Source: Isoetes taiwanensis (lineage: Eukaryota > Streptophyta > Lycopodiopsida > Isoetales > Isoetaceae). From it: a DNA stretch of 64,000 nucleotides. Made by a program: the position numbers and the translations under genes. Positions 1-11,245 of this stretch are shown here, in pieces. The number at the start of each line of letters is the position of its first letter. Positions within the stretch are counted from its first letter, which is position 1. The stretch spans positions 19,777,359 to 19,841,358 of the forward strand of contig JAJEKV010000019.1 in NCBI GenBank assembly GCA_021234155.1. Direction: 5' to 3'. A model generated the notes under the pieces. The model made no database searches. It was given only the letters and a program-made list of their open reading frames with translations, and was not told the origin of the DNA.

Positions 1-1199
1 ATTATGGTAATCGCTAATGAGATCCCGGGCGCTTTTGAAGAGCAGGGAGGAGTGTTGAGCCCAAGGGCGTGGATCGGCGCAATGAGAAAATGAGAGCGCA
101 CTATGTCTTCAAGGGCGCATGGGCTTTAGAAGAAACAAACCGCACTCCATGAGGAGGCAAACCGAGACCGAAGCACCGACGCCGGCATTCGGATTGCAAG
201 AAAAGATGGGACGCCGATTTGAGGAGCTGATCGAGAGGCTCTTGAGAGCAGCACGTAAAACCCGCCTGACGGTGGACCGGGCGGGTCAGGGAGGTGGCAA
301 ATCTGTCGCAAGAAGGTGTCGAGGCCATAAATGGCATCCTGGTCGCTACAACCACGCCGCATTGGCAATATAGATCCAAAGTTGCGTGAGTGTCTAAGGT
401 GGCATTATCCTCCCCTGCCAATCGCCTAACGGCGGGGATCCCACCGGAGATCCGGCTCGAGATATGAGGCGGAGTGGATCCCGCTGCGGGCCATCCATGA
501 CCTTGGTCCGTAGGGAAGACGCCAATCGAAGTAAGAAAACCCGGGGTGGAGGGGGGCACCCAGAAGCATACCGAGAGGAGCCAGCCCGTGGGCGTGGTCT
601 GCCGAGCCCGCCCCCGAATTCACCGACAAGGGCGGGATCTAGAGCCTTGCACCAACGATCCCACTCAAGCGTGGAGCCGAGAGTAAACAGGAGGGCTATC
701 CCAACCCGTGGGAACCGCCTTTGCTATCCAGAAGAGCACGCAGTTGATTGTAACCTGCCAGGTGCTGCATGTAAACTTGTGCAAAGGGAAGATCCCGGGA
801 TGTCCCGGATACTTCCTTATTTGTTGCAAACTTCAAATTTGCCGAGAGAGGCAAATGATGAGCAAGCTCCCAAGATGTACTCTTGATGAAGAGCATGTGT
901 CTGATCATGATTAGACAGATAGGGGTTGTTATCCAAAAGCAACCATTGAAGTGTGGGGTCACCCTGAAAGTTCTGATGTGGCCCATCTCGAAATTTGTCC
1001 TGTGTATCTGCCAGATAGAAATCATGAAAAATGTATGCCATTGGCTGAACAACTCAAAGGTGATCATATCCGGATCGTTCACGGTGAATGAGATCAAAGA
1101 CTAAAAGGGCACAAAATAAACCTTTGTCTTCAACAGAGAGGTTGGGCCAGATCCGAAGAAAATCTCTGCGTCGCTAGGGAACATCAACGGACCATCAGC
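1..1199. other. Unassigned left edge
   Basis: The first 0.6 kb is GC-rich and the rest more AT-rich. Open frames exist on both strands, but none shows a recognisable domain, a splice pattern or a clear start context. A minus-strand frame near 696-1097 is open and lies downstream of the coiled-coil reading frames to the right, so it could be the decayed end of that ORF. I cannot support a gene here. Confidence 0.3.
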
Positions 1200-3080
1200 G
1201 CATGCCACTTCGGAAGAAAGAGGTGGCGGCGGCAACCACATAATCCGTGATAACCGGAAGGAATAGGGTAGTCAACAAAGCGTGGTTGAGAGCAATGGTA
1301 ATATAGCCTTCAAGTTTTGTCCGAGCCTCATCAGCCAGATCAATAGCTTGCTCTAGCCGTTGTTCGAGGTCACGGATCCCGTGGTCCTTTTCTAACGAAG
1401 GTGTGTCGGGTCACGGACCCGCTTTTGAGAAGTGTTAACCTCGTGGAGGAGGATTGCCCAGAGCATTGAGTCGGCACGGCAATCTCCGCGCGTCATCAAG
1501 AAGTTTCGCTTTCAACCTCCGTAGAAGCTGATCTTGGAGGGATGTTAGCCGAGAAGTCTCAAGTGGAGAGCCGAGCCAAAAGAGGCAATTTGAGCGCCAC
1601 GCTCAGTAAGGTGTTGAACTTGAGTGTTGTAATTGTCACAAAGCTCGAGTACAAAGCGCCGAGCTTAGCAATATCTTTCTCCTTGTCACTAAGGAGGGTG
1701 GCTTTGGACCGATTTTGCTCCAATAAGTCCTAAATTTCGGATTGAAGCCGAGCCCGTTGATCCGCAAGTAGGCTGGTCTGATCCTTTGCACCTGTTGAGA
1801 TCTATGCGGCCTGTAAGAGAGCCCCGCGGCTTTTCTTGAAGTTGGGCTTCCAAAGTTTGAACTTGTGCAAGGTGGCAGCTTGAAGGTCACTTGTGGACCG
1901 TGTCGGAGGCCTCCAGAGCCTTTTGAACCCCATTCATGAGAGCTTCTTGGGATTCGTGTAACTTGAGAGCAGCAGCTTGAGCATCCTGCTGATATTGATA
2001 TAAAAGCTGGCGAGGGTGCAGAGGCGGAGGGGCCTGCTTGCCGCCGTGTTTGAGACGCTTGTGAGACATGATGAGAAGCGAGGGCCTTGTTTCTCAGAGA
2101 GGAGGAGGAGACAAAGGACATGCGTGGTGTTATCTTTGGGCATGACCAGAAGGAGAAGGGCGTGAAGTGCCAACTGGCGGATTTTGAGGAAGGGAATGAA
2201 AGGACTGTTGAGTGGAAGCAGGAGAATGAGGAGGTGAGGGAGGAAAGTAATGACAGATGAGGGCTTGAAGATGGCCTCCCACGGAAGTTTCGAGAGGTAG
2301 AAGTGGCGGCCCAAGACGGTCAATTTCTTGGAGAAGACGGTAGAACAACAATTGGGGCCAATCAATGTGGTGGTTGGAGTGCGAAAGATGAGCACAATAT
2401 TATAGAAAGGCTTATTGATATGGGTGTTCTTGATAGAATACCCAAGGAACTTATGCCACGTAAACTTAACAAAAGTTTCATGGGGTTTGTCTAAATTTGT
2501 CAGGCGATGCACATTGGCGTGATAAGGAGGTGCACCAAACTTAGTGACATCTAGATCCCGTATGGCGGACCAAGATAAACAAGGGGTTTGCAAAGGAATA
2601 TGGAATACCTCGGAAATCGGATGTTGAGTCAAGAAATGGTGGTGCCATCGACCAATCGTGGTGTAGCCATGCGGGTCGTTGACGATGTTAGCGATGAACC
2701 GCTTCAACCGGGTCGATTTGGAGCCGGAAGTTCCATTTGAGAGAATTCGTAAAGTTTCTCACGTTCTGCGACTTCACGATTCGGGCCAACAAGGGCTTCA
2801 CGGAAAGTGGGCGTCAAGAAAGAGACAGACTCGAAAAGAGCCAGTTCCCTGGGAGCAGTAGCTTGAAGTGTAGAAAATTTTGGTGCCGCCATGGCAAAGA
2901 GCTGCAGAAAAGAACGGTGATGAAAAAAGGCGAGAGCGTGAGATGTAAGGCGAAGAACGAAGGACGAAGGCGCAGAGGGACGAAAAGGTTTAGGGCGCGC
3001 AAATGGAGGTGAAGAGGCATGATGAGGACAAAACGACAACCGTTGATGGTGCCAGGTGTTGAAAGATGCCAAGGAGGCGA
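1200..3080 (-). pseudogene. Decayed coiled-coil ORF, unrecognised, possibly a gag-like ORF of a non-autonomous element
   Basis: Several minus-strand open stretches follow each other in different frames and look like pieces of one protein. They are about 2704-3072 (starts MASFNTWHH, Ser/Pro/Phe-rich), about 2350-2707 (starts MKRFIANIVND), 2130-2351 (Pro-rich), 1887-2069 (an Ala/Gln/Leu-rich run with heptad-like spacing, QQDAQAAALKLHESQEALM) and about 1250-1400 (DLEQRLEQAIDLADEARTKLEG, then a hydrophobic stretch). Frame changes and stops separate them. The order Pro-rich head, globular part, coiled coil resembles ORFs of non-autonomous LTR elements, but I see no zinc knuckle, protease or reverse transcriptase next to it and do not recognise a family. 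It could equally be a host pseudogene. Confidence 0.3.
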
Positions 3081-3395
3081 TTGAGAGGCAAAAATTTGGC
3101 TAAGTCCCCAAACTACCAAGGGAGAAGCAATGAACGGTGGAGATTAGACGGGAGAGTAGGATCGAGGTGACAAAAATAAAGGACACATATTAATGTTCGA
3201 TGGGCATGAAAAGAAGGAATGGCAGTTAATGCTGGCAACTCGAAGTGGGATATCATTAAAAGGAATGTGTCAGAAGGTACCATGGCTAGATATGCGGCGG
3301 GAGAAAAGATTCTCATTTTTAGAAACAGCCTTGCATTGCAAACACGTTGGCGATTTTTGTGATTGGTCCACGTCGACAAGGAGGTCCTCAGTTGG

Positions 3396-3658
3396 CTATA
3401 TAAGACGAACCGGGAGTGAAGCGAAGGCATCCAATGGCGCTCAGCATGGCTGCTGCGGGTTTGAACGAGAACTGCACTATGCCCACGAACTGTCAGGAGT
3501 GGATTACCTGCAAGATGAATTGTCTGGACCTCTGGCGCTGCCACAATCGTGGCCTGAGAATGGACGGTTGGTGTGCCGGGATGGCTGAACATCCCGATCC
3601 GAAGACCAACGGGATGGAGGTGGTTCTCGCACCGTTCGGCTGGGACCCGAAAGCGTAA
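3396..3658 (+). CDS. Doubtful small cysteine-containing ORF with TATA box
   Basis: A TATA-like CTATATAAG at 3396-3404 lies about 30 bases before the first ATG at 3434, which opens a 74-codon frame ending at 3658. The product has six cysteines between residues about 14 and 48 (contexts ENC, TNC, ITC, MNC, WRC, GWC) but no signal peptide, so it does not look like a typical secreted Cys-rich peptide. An AT-rich tract at about 3808-3832 could hold a poly(A) signal. The same stretch could instead be a plus-strand LTR promoter and leader of an eroded element, which I consider at least as likely. Confidence 0.2.
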
Positions 3659-3841
3659 CCTCTACCACATCCTCAAGATCACCTCTCTCCCGAACCCGGA
3701 GTAGAGGGTTTTTCTTCTTAGGACTTAGTAGATAGGGCTCTGAGCCCGTTTTTGTATATAGGGCTGTGCCCATAGCGGAAGTAGCTGGGCGGCGCCCACA
3801 TTTTGTAAAAATTTCACCTATAATATAAATATGCCTCTGGT

Positions 3842-5062
3842 TTAGTCACTAGCTATTGTGTTTGTGTCTCGAACAGCATCTGTTTGTTGATGTTCACTTT
3901 CTGTGGTATGAAATGTTTTGAGGCGAAAGCCATTAACCAGTGTAGGTAATGGAGTTCCATCTAATTTGGCCAGCTGGAAAACGCTGGGTTTAACCACTTG
4001 AGCAATTCGATAAGGGCCAAGCCATCGAAACTTTAGTTTACCCGGAAAATTTTTGTACCGAGAGTCATAAAGAAGAACCAAATCGCCTTTCTTGAATGTT
4101 TTTTTCTTCAAACATTTGTCATGTAAAGATTTTTGTAACCGTTGTCCATGAAGAACACGAATATAAGCATCCCTTCGAAGTTCATCCAACTGTTCCAATT
4201 GATAAACCCTTTCTTGGAGTGCAGCAGGCGGATTATGGGCAGTAGCTAGTTGAAAACGGAGAGTTGGGAGAATGTACTCAAAAGGCATGAGAGCTTCTTG
4301 ACCATAAACCAATTTGAAAGGAGTGTGACCAGTAGCTATTTTGAAACAAGTATTGTAGGCCCAAAGAACAGTAGGAAGTTTGTTTTGCCAATCAGTGCGA
4401 GAAGTATCACAAATTTTTTTGAGAATTGTGACCAGAGTTTTGTTGGTGCTTTCTGCCAAACCATTCCCTTGAGGATAGTAAGGTGTGCTCTTGTGATGAT
4501 GTATCAGGAGATAATCCGTCAGCTCCTTGATGGTATGATTGATAAAATGGACACCACGATCACTGACCAGCTCCGTGGGGCAGCCAAACCGCGTGATGAT
4601 TTGTTGATAGAGGACCTTGGCTGTGCTGGCCGCAGTGTTGTCTGGAAGTGCGCAAGCTTCCGCCCATTTGGTAGCGTGAGTCGCTGAGAACTGAATGTAG
4701 CGGCACGGGTGTGCCGCTGCAGAGGATCGATGGGTCCCACAAAAATCCATTCCCCATTTGCTGAAGGGAAGTGGCGCGGGCGGCCGGCGCCAAGGGAAGA
4801 GCGCCACGGGCCGGGGCCGCCCCACACCGGGCAAGCATCACACGCGTCGGGCGTGGAGCGAGCGCCTTTGAAGAGCGTGGGCCAAAATAACCAAAGAAGA
4901 AGGATTTTGGCGCGCCGTGGTGTCACCATGAAAATGACCACCACCGAGCCCTTCATGGGCTTCTGACAATATCCGGAACCTCATGAGGGAGAACACACAA
5001 TCACCGAAGAATGGTATCCTTACCCTTTTTGTAAAGATGGCCTGCAACCATGGTGTAGTCAC
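3842..5062 (-). pseudogene. Ty3/gypsy integrase (element I)
   Basis: The integrase would insert element cDNA into chromosomes. The N-terminal zinc-binding part lies at about 4840-5062 in another frame (AHEGLGGGHFHG, then a CxxC about 40 residues on), followed by a 330-codon frame to 3842. The core shows WGMDF near residue 27, SDRGVHF near 94 (second catalytic Asp) and the YYPQGNGLAESTNK block near 118-131 holding the catalytic Glu. The C-terminal part has the GDLVLLYDSRYKNFPGKL and WLGPYRI motifs typical of Ty3 integrases. I see no chromodomain after it. The change of frame near 4.83 kb means the copy is broken. Confidence 0.88.
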
Positions 5063-5639
5063 GACCTCGCGAGAAAATTGATGTCGACGGATTGTCGCTT
5101 GGTCGAGAGAGAGCGTGGCGCCCTCCGGTGGAAGAGCTCGTGGAGGAGATATCGCTGAAAGTCATGGAACCAATGTGGTGTTGCCGTGACCGTAAAGAGT
5201 TGAGCGCCGTGAAAGGCGCCCGAGACTCCGCAGAGGGATCATCCGTGTGGATGCGTGAAAGATAATCCGGGACAACATGAGATTTGCCGGCCTTGTGAAC
5301 AATTTCAAAAGGTGCAAATTCTTGCAGAAGTAGGACCCAACGTGCAATGCGGCCCGTGGGCGTGGATTTGTTGATCAAATAAAGGAGTGCTTGGTGGTCA
5401 ACAAAGAATTTGATCTGACTGCCCAAAAGATAGTGACGGAAGCGTTGGACGCAGAAAATTAAACCCAAGGCTTCTCTCTCTGTGGCAGAGTAGTTGCGTT
5501 CAGCAGAATTGAGTTTCCTACCGCGAAGCGGTTTTGGTTTGTCGGTACACATCATATTCTTGAGAAAGAACAGCTCCAATAGCAAAGGCCGAGACATCGA
5601 CATGGACATGAAAGGGCTTGTCCCATTGAGGAGGAACAA
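5001..5639 (-). pseudogene. Ty3/gypsy RNase H (element I)
   Basis: This region degrades the RNA strand during reverse transcription. The frame contains LNSAERNYSATEREALG (the conserved ERNYS-TEREAL block), LIFCVQRFRHYLLG, FFVDHQALLYLINK (conserved DH) and GRIARWVLLLQEF, the usual order in Ty3 RNase H. It ends in the connection to the integrase zinc finger (VPDYLSRI). It overlaps the end of the RT frame at 5518-6000 in a different frame, so at least one frameshift lies near 5.55 kb. Confidence 0.88.
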
Positions 5640-7447
5640 GAACCGGGGCCTGAGTAAGCAAGAGCTTCAACTGTTGGAAAGCAGCCTCCGCCTGGGAATT
5701 CCAAGCCCAGGTGGATTCATCACCCGTGAGTTTATGAATGGGATCTGCAATGGCTCCTAGTCCAGGAATGAAGGTGGAGTAATAATTGACCTTACCCAAG
5801 AAAGAGCGTGTTTCCTTGATATTGGCTGGTGCTTGAGCCTTGAGCACACAGCTGATTTTGGCAGGATCAGTGGTGATACCTGCTTTGCTGACCACATGTC
5901 CCAACAGAACACCTGAAGTGACGCAAAAGGTGCATTTCTCGGGATTGAGACTAATGCCGGACTCATCACATTTCTGAAAGACAAGTTCCAATTTATCCAA
6001 ATGGTCACCATGGAATCAGAGGCGAGAAGTCATCTTGAAAAATTTGCAAGAAGGGATTTTCCTTCATAAAATCATGAAAAACTGAGAGCATGATCCGTTG
6101 AAACGTGGATGGAGAGTTTGATAAGCCAAAAGGAACCACCTTGTAGGCAAAAGTGCCCCACGGGGTGGTCAAGGTAGTCTTGAGTTGATCAGATTCTTTG
6201 ATTGAGATCTGATTGTAGCCAGAAAAACCATCCATGAAGGAGTACATCTCGTGTCCAGCAACCTCTTCCAGAACTGTTGAACCACAAGTGGTCCAACATG
6301 TGTATGTGGCGATTGAGAAGATATTATTTGGGGCAATGGTTAAAAAATGTAATTTGGGGCAATGTTAAAATATTATAATGAGGTATTGTATGGTGGAGAT
6401 AAAGAGGTGAAGAATTGAAGGGAGAAGATGAAGAGGTGCATCCAACGGTCTTGATAAAGAGGTGGATATTGGAGAGCTTAGATTTTGTTATGAAAACTAT
6501 AAACATTTTGAGGAGATTTATTCTCCTCCTCTTCCCTTCACGTACTTCATTGGAGCATGGTGGCAGTGCTCAAGGAGGGGTGTGGCAGCCCCCTCCATAT
6601 TTGTTGAAGGTCCCTTGCAAGGGGTTTTTCTGTTATATCAAGATCATGCTTTGTTGATGTTTATTGAAGAAAAGATTTCTTACTGTGCAAATTTTGTTGT
6701 CTTATCATATTGATATTCCATTGATCTTTTCTTGAGATTTTTATGAGTGTTGGCCTGGATGGGGAACCAGGTTCAACATTATGGCACTCTCGGTGGGACC
6801 CACCGAGAGTGCCATAATGTTGAACCTGGTTCCCCAAATCCAGGCCAACACCCATAAAATCTCATCTCAAGGAAAGATCAATTGAATAGTCACCAAGAAG
6901 CCAGATTTGTATCAAACTTCAAAACCCAGATTTATATCAAAACTTCAAAATCATATTCAATAAGAAGATAATATATAAAGAACTTCCCCTTGCAAGGGCC
7001 TTCAACATAAGCATGAGGAGGCTGCCACCCTCCTCATATGAGCATTGCCACTATGCTCTCTTTGTAAACGTGAAGGAAGAGGAGGAGAGAGTATCTCCTC
7101 AAATTATTTATGCTTTACATTGTTAATCCCCACCATTGTTTTCCACCTCTTCATCACAACCATCAATTTTGCCTCTTCATCTTAACCATCCACTTCCACC
7201 ACTTAATCCAAGCCCTTAAAACCTAACCATTATTATATGCCCCAAATATGCTCAAATGGTCTACAAAAACATGTTGAACCACTTGTGGTTCAACAAGAAC
7301 CTGGTCTGTGAAGGGAAGGGGAAAATGATCACGCTCCGTGGCCTGATTGAGTTTCCGGTAGTCCACGCAAACGCGGATCTTACCATTGTGTTTGAGTGCA
7401 ATGACGATGGGGCTCACCCACTCAGAATGTTTGACCTCATAGATCAA
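5518..7447 (-). pseudogene. Ty3/gypsy reverse transcriptase (element I), split by an insertion
   Basis: The N-terminal RT half is at 7301-7447 (WVSPIVIALKHNGKIRVCVDYRKLNQ). The rest is at 5518-6274 and includes MYSFMDGFSGYNQI, the LTTPWGTFAYKVVPFGLSNSPSTFQR block, a FQDDF catalytic box and the thumb-connection motif FLGKVNYYSTFIPG. Between the two halves sits the palindromic LTR dimer at 6275-7295, flanked by AGAAC on both sides; removing it brings the RT segments together. A frame change at about 6.0 kb separates the FQDDF part from the next part, so the copy was also damaged by small indels. Confidence 0.9.
6275..7295. mobile_element. Head-to-head inverted LTR dimer with AGAAC target duplication
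   Basis: The 1,021-bp insert begins TGTTGAACC and ends GGTTCAACA and is flanked by the direct repeat AGAAC (6270-6274 and 7296-7300). It is one large imperfect palindrome. The left arm 6275-6778 has LTR form (TG...CA). A perfect 39-bp palindrome follows at 6779-6817 (TTATGGCACTCTCGGTGGG, one A, then its complement), and then an inverted LTR-like arm at 6818-7295. The 39-bp centre looks like a primer-binding-site region and its mirror. TG/CA ends plus a 5-bp duplication fit retroviral-type integration. A fold-back DNA transposon is the alternative, but the internal TGTTGAACC/GGTTCAACA borders of each arm favour LTRs. Confidence 0.8.
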
Positions 7448-7522
7448 ACCTGCAGCAAGGAGTTTGTCAATTTCTGCCTTGACGCGATCACGGTAATTAG
7501 GGTTGAGCCGGTACTGTCGTTG

Positions 7523-8104
7523 CTAGACTGGACGTGCATCAGACTTGGTAGGAATGGTGAGTTCCCCCAAGGTTTTGTTGATCCCCCGAAGATCTCTGTA
7601 GCTCCAGGCGAAAATGTGTGTGAATTTTTTGAAGAGTGTGACGGCCCTGTTACGATAGGGTTTCGGAAGATTGGCAGCAATTCGGACAGGCTGATTGTTG
7701 CCTACATCCACAATCTCGACTTCAGGAGTCTGAATATGGGGGATAACATCCGTGTCCTGGACAATATGAGCAGGAGGTTGAAGCATAACAGGATGCGTGG
7801 CACCCTGCGTGGTGAAAAAGAGAGGTTGCTGAGTTTCATCAAGCAGAGGTTGCTTCATGACAGCGTGGACATCTACAGGAGCTGCAGGAGAGTCCACATC
7901 TGAAAAGTGATCAACCCGTTGAATTCGATTGCAAGGAGCCAGGTAAGGGTCAAGCAAAGCAGCCACAGCCTGGTCCTGATCAAGGGTCATTTCTCCCCAA
8001 GGATCAGCATATTCGGGGTAGGATGACAGAGGCAGACTCGCAGGTGGAGCCTGAACTTGATAGATATTCTCGCCCCCGGAATCGATGTCGGAGAGAGGGT
8101 TCAA
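7523..8104 (-). CDS. Polyprotein linker upstream of RT (element I)
   Basis: An open 193-codon frame lies between protease and RT. It is acidic and Pro/Val-rich, and near its end it contains NLPKPYRNRAVTLFKKFTHIFAWSYRDLRGI, the spacer found before the RT in plant Ty3 polyproteins ('F..F..IFAWS..D..GI'). It carries no enzyme motif of its own. The frame differs from the protease to its right. Confidence 0.7.
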   Translation of the reverse strand: MNPLSDIDSGGENIYQVQAPPASLPLSSYPEYADPWGEMTLDQDQAVAALLDPYLAPCNRIQRVDHFSDVDSPAAPVDVHAVMKQPLLDETQQPLFFTTQGATHPVMLQPPAHIVQDTDVIPHIQTPEVEIVDVGNNQPVRIAANLPKPYRNRAVTLFKKFTHIFAWSYRDLRGINKTLGELTIPTKSDARPV

Positions 8105-8173
8105 AGATTGTCAACGGAAATGATTTTGCCCGTTCCAAGTCCATGGTGGCATTGAGGTGACCATCCGTGATGA

Positions 8174-8674
8174 CTAACCGATCTGTGGGCCCAAGAATGG
8201 ATACTCTTGGCCCGGCGGAGAAAAAGGTCTCACGACCAACATTTCATAATCACCTGGATCTTCTCCAGCCTTCCAAACACCAAATTCCAAGGGAAATCTG
8301 AGATCACCAATGTTGATGTGAAGAAGAGGCGTGACGCCTTGAGGTCTCGTGATGTGGCCATTGGCCAATTTGATGTCATAGGGGGCACGATAGAGTTGTT
8401 TGATGCCCATTTGTTTGCGGAGTTTGTCCGTAATGAGATTGACTGCACTACCTCCGTCAATTTGAACATGGTTGACTTGCTGATTACCCACCGTGGCATG
8501 TACCGTGGGTGTAGAGGTAGCAACAGCCCCAACCAAAACAGTCGGGAGTGGTAACTGGTCCTTGAGAGCAGGACAGAGTTTCAAAATTGTGGCCAAGCTT
8601 AAAGGAATTTTGATTTTGGCTAGCTCCTCCTGGAGTTCCAGAGGCACATGAGAAAAAGGATCTGCTGGATCCAC
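8174..8674 (-). CDS. Aspartic protease (element I)
   Basis: This retropepsin would cleave the polyprotein. The catalytic motif appears as VQIDGGSAVNLIT at about residues 71-83; DGGS instead of DSGS/DTGS is common among plant Ty3 polyproteins. The flap and second half follow (IKLANGHITRPQGVTPLLHINIGDLRFPLEFGVW). The frame runs into the linker to its left after a break near 8.1-8.17 kb. Confidence 0.75.
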   Translation of the reverse strand: MDPADPFSHVPLELQEELAKIKIPLSLATILKLCPALKDQLPLPTVLVGAVATSTPTVHATVGNQQVNHVQIDGGSAVNLITDKLRKQMGIKQLYRAPYDIKLANGHITRPQGVTPLLHINIGDLRFPLEFGVWKAGEDPGDYEMLVVRPFSPPGQEYPFLGPQIG

Positions 8675-8990
8675 AGGTGCGGGAGTGCGTGGTAAAGAAG
8701 CAGCAACTTCTTTGAGTAGGTCAACCTCCGCAGCTATATTGGGATATGTCTGAGAGCGTGGAGGTTGAGGCGTGGACCGGTCGCGCCTTGTCTTTGTTGA
8801 GCTCTAGTGGTGGCATGGACATTAGCCAACGTGCGGCCTTCAGCAGCTTTGCATGAGATTCAAAATGCTTTGGCGAACTTTAGGCATGACATGCATGAGT
8901 TTCTCCAAGTCGTGCAAAATGGACCTTTTGTCTTACACGAGGAATTGCGTTGATTTGCAAAGGCGGGTTGCGTGCCATTAGGAATAATGG

Positions 8991-10812
8991 TTAAGGGACG
9001 TGGCGCCTGGTGCGCGTGAGACCAAACCAACCCAATTGGATGGCTTTGGACCGGAGGATTAAGAGCCCGAAAAATTTCTTCCCCGTGCTTGTTGATCCAT
9101 CCGAGGTTGATTGGCGTAAGCTGGTTGATAAGCGTGATTGCCGAGGCGCCAAAGGTGGCTTCCGAAGAACAGGACGCGGGCCTTGTTTGCCATTAGCAAT
9201 CCAGAGTTGGTAAGCCGTGAGGCGGACGGATGTGGTCTGATTGGTGCCAGGAAGCTGCACCTGAACTTGTGGGAGTTGAGGACACGCCGTGGTGGTATGA
9301 CCCCATTCTTGACAGTGATAACACTGAAGCTGGCGGATCAAAAGGAGGACGGTGTGTTGGGTCCCCGTTGTTGCTCCCCGCTGTCGATAGAGTTGATTGG
9401 GTTGCGCTGCAGTGGTGGTCACGATAGTGCGATTGGTGCTGAGGTGTTGTTTGCACTTGATAAACCATTTTGTGGCGGAAAGGTGTAGGATGAGTGCGAG
9501 TGCACTCTTCCGTGGCATGATTGCACATGTTGCAGCGTTTACAATGAGGCGGGCCATTGGTGGAGTTACACTCATTCGCCAAGTGGCCTTGATATTTGCA
9601 GATATGGCACCAGATCTGACTGCGCCCCGGAGTGGCGTGTTGAGGTTGAACAGCAGTCTGGGGAACCATGACGGGTGGAATGAAAGGGAGCTCCTGAAGA
9701 GCCACGCCACGGGAGGAAACATTGATCGAAAGTGATTGACAAGATCGATAGCCTTGCTCCAAAGTCTTGGCGCGCGGTATTCATCATGAGTCCGATAGCT
9801 GGAGGAAGTCCTTGGAGAAACCGCACCAAGATCCGGCTCGTGTGGGGTACTCCTTGAGTTTGCTTTGAAAGGTAATGTGAAGACGGTCCGCAAAATCCGG
9901 GCGCACTCAAGTGGGCTCTTGTTGAAGGTCATTGAGTTGCTTGAGATGAAGTTGATCATCATCCATGGTCCCATAGTGAGAAAGAAAACCAGTTTTCATT
10001 TCTGACCAATCTTGTTTCCAGTGGGTTTTGTTGGACATGAGCCATTGATGAGGGGAGCCACGTAATGTGGTGGAAAAGATGTGGAATTTCAGTTGAGGTT
10101 GCGCATGACCATTCAGGACAGCCAGAGCCTCAAATTCTTCCATGTGGGCCTAAGCACTTTGGTCTAAAAGTTTGCCTTTCGTGTTGCCAAAGGTGGGATA
10201 AGTCAGCTTAAGGGTCTGAAAGGTAGAGGTAACAGTGCTGGGCTGGACAGGAACATGATAGTGAGGATATTGAGGTGGCGTTGGAGGTGGTATGGTGCTG
10301 AAAAGACCCTGCTGAAGGGGTGGTTGATGTGGAGGTACTGGAGGTGCCTGATCATTTGTTTTGAGGTCTGTAAGAGCGTAAACAGGAAGAGCAGTGGGAA
10401 AGGTAGGGAAGGGAAATTCCTGGGGAGGAGCAAAAGAGACATGTGGATATCCCTGTCCCCCCGTAGGAGATGATGGTTGTGAAGGCAGAGGCGTATGGCC
10501 AGAAGAGTGATGGATGAAGGCATGTTCTGGGGTATGAAAGTAAGGTTGATGATCAGGAGCCGGATAGGGCTCCTGATAGTGATGAGGAGACTGAGGCTGT
10601 GAGCAATGTTTGCACGCTTGAGGCGGGGAATTTGGACGAGACATGACACGAGGGGTGGGTGGCGCCGACTGAGCCCGAGACCGAATGTGGCCTCCCTCAA
10701 TGTCATAAGCAGATCCATACATGTCACGAACAGCTTCCCTTCGATGATGGAGCTCCAAGCGAGACGCCGTCTGGGAAAGAAGTTCTTCTGGCGTGAAGTT
10801 TCGGGCAGACAT
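8991..10812 (-). pseudogene. Gag of Ty3/gypsy element I with three zinc knuckles
   Basis: Gag forms the particle and packages element RNA. The likely start is the ATG at 10812 (MSARNFTPEELL), opening a Pro/Gln/His-rich head of 220 codons. The capsid core continues at 9907-10143 in another frame (LKFHIFSTTLRGSPHQWLMS, the retrotransposon-gag pattern). Farther on are three CCHC knuckles: CHICKYQGHLANEC, CKRCNMCNHATEEC and CYHCQEWGHTTTAC, all C-x2-C-x4-H-x4-C. At least two frame changes (about 10.15 and 9.8 kb) show that the copy is broken. Confidence 0.85.
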
Positions 10813-10939
10813 TTCGACAGAAGAAAGGAAAATGGAATCAGACCCGGCAGCGGCGACAGTGTTTGGGGTCTGGGTTCGGGAACTCCTGCAAGACAGCCCT
10901 CTGTGAGGACCCTTGGATCTAACAGGAGAATCCTGGGGA

Positions 10940-11140
10940 CTATGTCACGCGGGATTTGCAAGAAAAGAACAAGAAGAAGAAAACAGAACAAGAGAGAACA
11001 GTGAGAGGAAAATGATAAGCTTCCTTGATATCACTGATGAACATACATGAGCTCTCGCAATCGAGAGAAGACTGAAGAGAGACAAGACTCAAAACTCATC
11101 TAAAAACTCATGTGCTAGTTCTAGTCATATATATAGTACA
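10940..11140 (-). promoter_or_regulatory. Likely LTR promoter and leader of element I
   Basis: On the minus strand a TATATATA stretch (about 11127-11135) is followed by a 300-base leader reaching gag at 10812. A small perfect stem CTCTCG-CAAT-CGAGAG lies at about 11055-11070. This arrangement fits the R-U5 part of a 5' LTR. I could not identify the LTR borders or a primer binding site. Confidence 0.4.
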
Positions 11141-11245
11141 ATGGCCTTTGGCCCAATATAGACACTCTGACTGATCTCGGTGCCGACTCCTGGAAGGAGG
11201 CCTGATTTGCAGGAATGTTGGCGGTGCCTCTTGAAGTGCCTAGAA

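Larger units (their letters stand above)
3842..11140 (-). mobile_element. Ty3/gypsy LTR retrotransposon I, degraded, minus strand
   Basis: Reading right to left, the order is a promoter-like 5' LTR piece (about 10.95-11.14 kb), gag with three zinc knuckles, aspartic protease, reverse transcriptase, RNase H and integrase. Integrase last defines Ty3/gypsy rather than Ty1/copia. Several frame breaks are present, and the RT is split by an inverted LTR dimer at 6275-7295. I found no LTR copy left of 3842 matching the 11.0-11.1 kb sequence, so the 3' LTR is lost or too diverged. A LINE abuts the right side at about 11.25 kb. Confidence 0.9.

Noticed and set aside
2303-2494. Plus-strand frame MAAQDGQFLGEDG
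   Set aside because: It is opposite the minus-strand coding stretch and has no motif.
6275-7295. Intron in the RT
   Set aside because: There is a 5-bp direct duplication, a palindromic structure and no GT...AG borders.
7256-7903. Long plus-strand frame
   Set aside because: It is an antisense shadow of the Ty3 reverse transcriptase and linker.
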